In this document: positions 59,218 through 64,000 of the stretch, piece by piece
Layout of the letters: each line of letters begins with the position of its first letter
How positions within the stretch are numbered: position 1 is the stretch's first letter
Assembly (NCBI GenBank): GCA_937901255.1
Contig: CALCHN010000047.1
Location: 1 to 64,000 of the forward strand
DNA: 64,000 nucleotides
Reading direction: 5' to 3'
Source of the DNA: an uncultured Flavobacteriales bacterium
Lineage (GTDB): Bacteria > Bacteroidota > Bacteroidia > Flavobacteriales_E > Vicingaceae
The notes under the pieces: model-generated
Told to the model about the DNA's origin: nothing
Seen by the model: only the letters and a program-made list of their open reading frames with translations
Database searches by the model: none
Translations under genes and position numbers: made by a program

Positions 59218-61014
59218 TTAATGAATTTCTATTTCGTAAGGCATTCTTGCTAATATTCCTTGCTGAGTAGATAATCTTTCAACAGCTCTGTAATATTTAT
59301 ACCCTTCGCCCATTTGTTTTTTCATGTAATAAGCTTCCATATCTCCAGATAAAGTAATTAACAACTCATTAAACGGATTTTTCTCTGCTTTTGGATATGC
59401 AGTTAAAGTATAATCTTCCATTTCTGCTAACCCTTTAGCTATTTCAATTGCCTTATTCATCCCTCCTATTTCATCAACTAAACCAATTTTTTTAGCATCT
59501 ATTCCTGTCCAAACTCTTCCTTGTCCGATAGAATCTACTTGTTCTTTGGTCATTCCTCTACCTTCAGCTACTTTAGTAATGAAATCATCATAAATATTTT
59601 CTACACCAATTTGTATAATGTCTTTTTCTTCTTGAGTTAATGGTCTGAAGATAGTCAACATATCAGCATGGGTATTAGTTTTAACGGTATCAAAAGTAAT
59701 TCCCAATTTATTATTGAAAAACCCTTGAGCGTTAGGAATTAAACCAAAAACACCAATAGAACCAGTAATTGTTTTCTCATCGGCAACAATTTTGTCAGCT
59801 GCACAAGAAATATAATATCCACCTGATGCAGCTACATTACCCATAGAAACTACAACTGGTTTTACTTTTTTAGCTAAAATCACTTCTCTCCACATCACAT
59901 CAGAAGCCATAGCACTTCCTCCTGGAGAATTTACTCTTAACACAATTGCTTTAACATTACTGTCTAAACGTGCTTCTCTAATTGCTTTAGAAATGGTTTC
60001 AGAACCCATTTCACCTTTTTCTCCCTTACCACTAACAATATCTCCACTTGCATAAACCACTGCAATTTGATTTGCTCTAGGTTCTGCTGTTTTCTCTTGC
60101 AATTCTTTTAATGGATCTTTACTTGCTGCTAAATATTTTGCTAATTCAATAAAATTAAGGTCTTCGTAAGTAGCAACCTCTAATTTTTCCTTAAACATAT
60201 CTAACAACTCATCTTTATACATTATTTCATCAACAAAACCTTCATTTTTAGCATCTATAGCTTTCTGAATTTTAATTCCATTAGCTAATTCATTAATTTT
60301 TTCAATGCTAATGTTTCTTGATGCAGCAACCTTTTCTAACATACTTCCCCAAGTAGTATTTAAAATTAACTGCATTTGGTTTCTGTTAGATTCACTCATT
60401 TTTTCTAACATAAATGGTTCTACAGCACTTTTAAATTTACCATGACGAATAACTTGCATATCAACATCTAACTTAGCCAACGCATTTTTAAAGAACATTA
60501 ATTCAGAAGATAATCCTCTTAATTCCATCATTCCTGCAGGGTTTAAATAAATTTTATCTGCAACTGATGCTAAGTAATATCCTTTTTGAGTATAAATTTC
60601 TGAATAACTCACTATCCATTTACCAGTAGTTTTAAAATCTTCTAAGGCATTTCTAATTTCTTCAACAGTTGCCATTCCGCCATTTACCACATTTAAATCT
60701 AAATAAATACCTTTAATTCTATCATCGGTTTTAGCTTTTTCAATAGTTGTTAAAATTTTATCCAACCCTAATTGTTTAGAAGGCTGCATTTTTCCAAAAT
60801 CAAAATTCTCAAACGGATTTTCTGATGTTCTATCTGGAATTGGTTCAGTAAACTTAATATGCATTACTGAGTTATCTTTAATTTTTACTTCTTTATCCGA
60901 TTCGGCTGAGGAAATTAAACTTCCTATAATTCCAAAAGTAATAAAGAAAAACAAAGCACCCATTACTATCATTGCTGCAATGGAAGCTAACATAATTTTA
61001 AAAAATTGTTTCAT
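59218..61014 (-). CDS. sppA: Signal peptide peptidase SppA (67-kDa type)
   Basis: Inner-membrane serine protease that degrades cleaved signal peptides. It is 598 residues, the long two-domain type. One N-terminal membrane segment (about 8-32, MLASIAAMIVMGALFFFITFGIIG). The catalytic Ser is in the C-terminal half, GNVAASGGYYISCAADKI (about 395-412), after the oxyanion segment RVNSPGGSAMASD; the general-base Lys is expected in the N-terminal half near YYLASVADKIYLNPAG (about 148-163). It is divergent from folK and convergent with the large surface protein gene. Confidence 0.94.
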   Translation of the reverse strand: MKQFFKIMLASIAAMIVMGALFFFITFGIIGSLISSAESDKEVKIKDNSVMHIKFTEPIPDRTSENPFENFDFGKMQPSKQLGLDKILTTIEKAKTDDRIKGIYLDLNVVNGGMATVEEIRNALEDFKTTGKWIVSYSEIYTQKGYYLASVADKIYLNPAGMMELRGLSSELMFFKNALAKLDVDMQVIRHGKFKSAVEPFMLEKMSESNRNQMQLILNTTWGSMLEKVAASRNISIEKINELANGIKIQKAIDAKNEGFVDEIMYKDELLDMFKEKLEVATYEDLNFIELAKYLAASKDPLKELQEKTAEPRANQIAVVYASGDIVSGKGEKGEMGSETISKAIREARLDSNVKAIVLRVNSPGGSAMASDVMWREVILAKKVKPVVVSMGNVAASGGYYISCAADKIVADEKTITGSIGVFGLIPNAQGFFNNKLGITFDTVKTNTHADMLTIFRPLTQEEKDIIQIGVENIYDDFITKVAEGRGMTKEQVDSIGQGRVWTGIDAKKIGLVDEIGGMNKAIEIAKGLAEMEDYTLTAYPKAEKNPFNELLITLSGDMEAYYMKKQMGEGYKYYRAVERLSTQQGILARMPYEIEIH

Positions 61015-61044
61015 CGTTTTATTTTTTATATGGTTTAAGTTCTA

Positions 61045-61209
61045 AGAAGTTGTTTAAAATCTCCTCTATAAATTAAAAAATGTTTCTTTTTTTCACATTA
61101 CTTAGTTATTTTCTCCAATCATAACCTTCAGCTATGTTTCTCAAAAATGCCTTGTATTGTATAAAAATAATTCATTTTCATTATTATATATGGACTTTAA
61201 ACAACTTCT
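61045..61209. repeat. Perfect 14-bp inverted repeats in the sppA-folK divergent region (MITE-like)
   Basis: AGAAGTTGTTTAAA at 61045-61058 is the exact reverse complement of TTTAAACAACTTCT at 61196-61209, 137 bp apart. The enclosed 165-bp segment has no gene. No clear target-site duplication is seen at the ends, so an element with terminal repeats is a guess. Confidence 0.5.
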
Positions 61210-61232
61210 AAATTAATTCATGTTGATTTAAT

Positions 61233-61240
61233 TACCTTTG
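61233..61240 (+). promoter_or_regulatory. -7 element of folK inside a TGTTGA-N14-TCAACA palindrome
   Basis: TACCTTTG, exact TAnnTTTG match, lies between TGTTGA (61221-61226) and TCAACA (61241-61246). The symmetry could be a repressor site covering the promoter. Confidence 0.35.
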
Positions 61241-61310
61241 TCAACATAAATACAAATGTATATACCTTTTAAATAAAAAAAAGTATAAAATACACTAGTG
61301 GTAAGAAAAA

Positions 61311-61814
61311 ATGATGAGCGGAAAAAAAAATAATTATAATCAATTAATATTATCACTTGGTGGAAATCAAGGAGATGTAAAAAAAACATTTTTGTCGGCT
61401 AAAAATATGATTACTCAAGAAATTGGAACCATTATAAAAGAATCATCAATCTTCCAAACTCAAGCTTGGGGAGTAGAAAATCAACCCGATTTTTTAAATC
61501 AAGTAATTGTTGTGGAAACAAAACTCTTCCCTGAAACTATTTTAGAAAGTTGTTTGGAAATTGAAGCTGAATTAGGACGAAAAAGAATGAAAAGATGGGG
61601 AGAAAGAACAATAGATATCGATTTGCTATTTATCAACAACGAAATTATTAATACAGCAGACTTGCAAATACCACACCCTAGAATAGCAGAAAGAAATTTT
61701 ATATTATATCCGTTAGATGAAATTCTTCCAGATTTTATACATCCCACTCTAAACAAAAGTATTAAACAGCTTAAAAATAATTGTGTTGATGATTTAAAAG
61801 TCTTTAAATATTAG
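61311..61814 (+). CDS. folK: 2-amino-4-hydroxy-6-hydroxymethyldihydropteridine diphosphokinase
   Basis: Transfers pyrophosphate from ATP to 6-hydroxymethyl-7,8-dihydropterin in folate synthesis. It is 167 residues. The opening LILSLGGNQGDVKKTF (about 12-27), substrate loop FLNQVIVVETKLFPETILESCLEIEAELGR (about 61-90) and the signature RWGERTIDIDLLFINNE (about 95-111), ending in PHPRIAERNFILYPLDEI, are all intact. Start at ATG 61311 or the next codon 61314 is equivalent. It is separated from sppA by the inverted repeats. No other folate gene is nearby. Confidence 0.95.
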   Translation: MMSGKKNNYNQLILSLGGNQGDVKKTFLSAKNMITQEIGTIIKESSIFQTQAWGVENQPDFLNQVIVVETKLFPETILESCLEIEAELGRKRMKRWGERTIDIDLLFINNEIINTADLQIPHPRIAERNFILYPLDEILPDFIHPTLNKSIKQLKNNCVDDLKVFKY

Positions 61815-61915
61815 CTTATCTAACAATATTTATAAGAAATAGTTTTTTTTTTATGAAAAACATTAGTTAATATTGCATCACGAAAACTAAATAAATTAAA
61901 CTTAAATAATTAAAA

Positions 61916-63631
61916 ATGAGAACTAACAATTTAAGACTATTTTCTCTATTTGTGGCTACATCAACAGTATTTGTTGCATGTAATCCACTAGCAAAAATGG
62001 TAAAAAGACAGGGTGAAGTAAACTACGAAGTGACTCCAAATCCTATGGAAATGCACGGAGACAGTATTCAAATCTCTGTTAATGGAAGCTTTCCAACAAA
62101 ATATTTCCATAAAAAAGTAGCTGCAACTATTACTCCTGTTATTGTTTATGATGGAGGAACTGAAGAATTTAAAGCGTTTAAACTAAAAGGTGAAGATTCT
62201 GAAGCAGAAGGAACAGTGATTAACTACGAAAAAGGTGGAAGTTTTTCGCATACTGCAAAAATTCCTTATAAAGATGGAATGCATAAAGCTACTTTAGAAT
62301 TAAGAGCTAGCGGTGAATACAAAACAAAAACTAAAGATTTAGACCCAAGAAAAGCTGCTGACGGAACTATTATTACTCCTAAGTTAGTTATGGCTGCCGA
62401 TAAAGCAATTATTGGTGCTGATAAATTTGAAAAATTCAACTTAGAAAACAACAATGTTGAAATTCACTATTTAGTGAATAACTCTGTTGTTAGAGGTTCT
62501 GAAATGAATGATAAAGACATCAAAGACTTAAAATCTAAATTAAAAGGATGGAAAGAAGATGTTAAAATGGAATTCAATAGCTTAGTTGTTGATGCTTATG
62601 CTTCTCCTGAAGGTGAAATTAGCAAAAACGAAAACTTAGCTAACGAAAGAGCTGCTTCTGCTGCAAAAAGCATTATTGCTTTATTGAAACAACATAAAAT
62701 TGAAATCCCAGAAGGATTTGCTAAAGAAACTGGTAAAGGTGAAGATTGGGAAGGTTTCAAAAAATTAATGCAAGAATCTGACATTAAAGACAAAGAACTT
62801 ATTATTAGAGTACTTGAACAATATTCAGATGTTACTAAAAGAGAAGAAGAAATTAAAAACTTAGCGGCTACTTACCAAGAAGTTGCTAAAAAGGTATTGC
62901 CTGTTTTAAGAAGATCTCAAGTTAACTTAGTGATGAAACACCACAACTTAACTGATGATGAAATTAAAACATTAGTAGATACTAAAATTGATTCTTTAGA
63001 TGCTGAGCAAATGTTATATGCTGCTACTCTTTATGATGATATGGCTAAAAAAGAATCTATCTACAAAAGTTTTGTAACTAAATTTCCTAACGATTGGAGA
63101 GGTCCAAACAACTTAGGTTATTTATATGTTTCTCAAAACAAATTAGCTGACGCTAAAACTGAGTTTGAAAAAGCAAATGCTATTGAAAGCACTCCTGTTG
63201 TAAACAATAACCTAGGTGTTATTGCTAGATTAAACGGAGATTTAGCAGCTGCTAAAGAATACTACGATAAAGCTAACGGTGCTGGTAGTGAAGTAAATGA
63301 AAACAAAGGTATTATTAACATTATAGAAGGTAATTATGCTGATGCTGTTGCTAACTATTCTGGTGTTAATTCATTCAATGCTGCTTTAGCTAAGTTACTT
63401 AACGGAGATAATAACATAGGTCAAACTATAGATAACTCTGCTGATAAAGACGAAGCGTTAGCTTACTACTTAAAAGCTATTGCTGGAGCAAGATCAGGTG
63501 ATAAAGGAATGATGGTTAATAACCTTAAATCTGCTACAGCTAAAGATGCTTCATTAAAAGCTAAAGCTAAAGATGATGCTGAATTCATCAAATACAGAGA
63601 TGATGCAGAGTTTCAAGCAGCTGTAAATTAA
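61916..63631 (+). CDS. Lipoprotein with OmpA-like and tetratricopeptide (TPR) regions
   Basis: A 571-residue outer-membrane lipoprotein: MRTNNLRLFSLFVATSTVFVACN, lipid Cys at about 22. Residues about 30-190 form a beta-rich domain; about 195-300 contains an OmpA-like peptidoglycan-binding pattern (FNSLVVDAYASPEGEISKNENLANERAASAAKSI, with the N-x-x-L-x-x-x-R-A helix). The C-terminal ~200 residues are TPR-like (WRGPNNLGYLYVSQNKLADAKTEFEKANAI, ATPVVNNNLGVIARLNGDLAAAKEYYDKAN). OmpA plus TPR lipoproteins occur in Bacteroidota envelopes and some T9SS-associated complexes; an exact name is not claimed. Clear terminator downstream. Confidence 0.85.
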   Translation: MRTNNLRLFSLFVATSTVFVACNPLAKMVKRQGEVNYEVTPNPMEMHGDSIQISVNGSFPTKYFHKKVAATITPVIVYDGGTEEFKAFKLKGEDSEAEGTVINYEKGGSFSHTAKIPYKDGMHKATLELRASGEYKTKTKDLDPRKAADGTIITPKLVMAADKAIIGADKFEKFNLENNNVEIHYLVNNSVVRGSEMNDKDIKDLKSKLKGWKEDVKMEFNSLVVDAYASPEGEISKNENLANERAASAAKSIIALLKQHKIEIPEGFAKETGKGEDWEGFKKLMQESDIKDKELIIRVLEQYSDVTKREEEIKNLAATYQEVAKKVLPVLRRSQVNLVMKHHNLTDDEIKTLVDTKIDSLDAEQMLYAATLYDDMAKKESIYKSFVTKFPNDWRGPNNLGYLYVSQNKLADAKTEFEKANAIESTPVVNNNLGVIARLNGDLAAAKEYYDKANGAGSEVNENKGIINIIEGNYADAVANYSGVNSFNAALAKLLNGDNNIGQTIDNSADKDEALAYYLKAIAGARSGDKGMMVNNLKSATAKDASLKAKAKDDAEFIKYRDDAEFQAAVN

Positions 63632-63650
63632 TTAAATTACAATTCTCATT

Positions 63651-63689
63651 AAAAAAGCTTTCTAGCATAATATGTTAGAAAGCTTTTTT
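63651..63689 (+). terminator. Rho-independent terminator of the OmpA/TPR lipoprotein gene
   Basis: Fourteen-bp stem AAAAAAGCTTTCTA / TAGAAAGCTTTTTT with an 11-nt loop that can pair further, and a T-run, 19 bp after the stop. Confidence 0.92.
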
Positions 63690-63746
63690 TTTACAATAAT
63701 TATTTATACCTTAGCCAAAATTTTTATTAACATTTAATTATTTATT

Positions 63747-63929
63747 ATGAAAAAATTATTTTTAACCCTTTTAGTTGTTGGTGGTGTTGCTTTCACTACT
63801 ACATCATGTTCTAAAGAAGAATGTAAATGTACAGGTGCTGAATCTTTTGATGAAGATGACTGCGATTGCAACGTTAAAGAAACTTGTGATAGCTTAAAAG
63901 CTTTAGGTGCTGACTGTAAAGTTGAGTAA
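63747..63929 (+). CDS. Tiny Cys-rich lipoprotein
   Basis: A 60-residue lipoprotein: MKKLFLTLLVVGGVAFTTTSC, lipid Cys at about 21. The mature 40 residues contain five or six more cysteines (ECKCTG, DDCDCNVKETCDS, ADCKVE) and many acidic residues, a pattern suited to disulfides or metal binding. No family is recognised. It has its own terminator. The A-rich leader and position after the OmpA/TPR lipoprotein give no functional hint. Confidence 0.8.
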   Translation: MKKLFLTLLVVGGVAFTTTSCSKEECKCTGAESFDEDDCDCNVKETCDSLKALGADCKVE

Positions 63930-63959
63930 TCCTATACTATTTAAGTATCATTAAAACTT

Positions 63960-63992
63960 TATCCTACTATCATTATAGTAGGATATTTTTTT
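63960..63992 (+). terminator. Rho-independent terminator of the Cys-rich lipoprotein gene
   Basis: Eleven-bp stem TATCCTACTAT / ATAGTAGGATA with loop CATT and a seven-T run. Confidence 0.93.
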
Positions 63993-64000
63993 ACCTATGA

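Overview
The window is AT-rich bacterial chromosome from a member of the Bacteroidota, most likely Flavobacteriia/Flavobacteriales; I cannot name a genus. Evidence: six proteins with type IX secretion (T9SS) C-terminal sorting domains, a PorP/SprF-family outer-membrane protein, a YtxJ protein of the bacillithiol system, many genes without a purine-rich Shine-Dalgarno but with A-rich leaders, and matches to the Bacteroidota promoter -7 element TAnnTTTG upstream of several genes. No IS element, CRISPR array, prophage, tRNA or rRNA operon was found.

Layout. 1-5.8 kb: small housekeeping enzymes (yggS, DUF1697, tag, a COG2509 flavoprotein, plsC) and two Cys-pair proteins of unknown function. 6.0-7.8 kb: a T9SS type B cargo protein followed at once by a PorP/SprF protein. 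8-12 kb: a DEAD-box RNA helicase with a long structured leader, then two tandem minimal nucleotidyltransferases. 12.2-18.2 kb: a complete MacAB-TolC-like export operon with an ATPase, two permeases, an adaptor and a TolC-like channel. 18.2-21.4 kb: DUF493, a Crp/Fnr regulator with four N-terminal cysteines, a cold-shock protein and ettA. 21.5-26.7 kb: two large T9SS type B surface proteins whose last ~60 residues are almost identical at DNA level. 26.7-34.7 kb: accA, ispE, lipA, OsmC, ytxJ, a 42-residue lipoprotein, ung, a BamA/TamA-like protein and a 2-oxoglutarate oxygenase. 34.7-38.1 kb: a monooxygenase-fold protein, an orphan KilA-N protein, an MsbA-like exporter and a VOC protein. 38.1-41.9 kb: a 1258-residue FG-GAP/VCBS T9SS type A protein. 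42-51.6 kb: metabolic and small genes, YbaB, a TauE-type permease, the RNase P RNA gene, msrB, mdh, an aspartic protease, rlmF and an FAH-family enzyme. 52-59.1 kb: a second surface-protein cluster (eight PKD domains; a small secreted protein; a protein with four tandem ~73-residue repeats). 59.2-64 kb: sppA, folK, an OmpA/TPR lipoprotein and a tiny Cys-rich lipoprotein.

The least explained signals are intergenic. Three families of structured repeats are present: (A) a ~65-69 bp three-stem element in three copies whose stem sequences differ while pairing is kept; (B) a ~125-145 bp element in direct orientation on both sides of the second permease gene; (C) an ~88 bp stem-loop element found just after the stop codons of deaD and mdh, each time in sense orientation and followed 50-60 nt later by a terminator. 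A short motif, K-S-H-(x)-T-C-P-A-Y, is shared by the added C-terminal tail of the PorP/SprF protein and by the 42-residue lipoprotein.

Functionally the window combines core metabolism, envelope maintenance and a heavy investment in T9SS-exported, probably adhesive, repeat proteins. Start codons of ettA, the OsmC gene, the gene at 29486-30241 and mdh are placed at internal ATGs rather than at the most upstream possible start.
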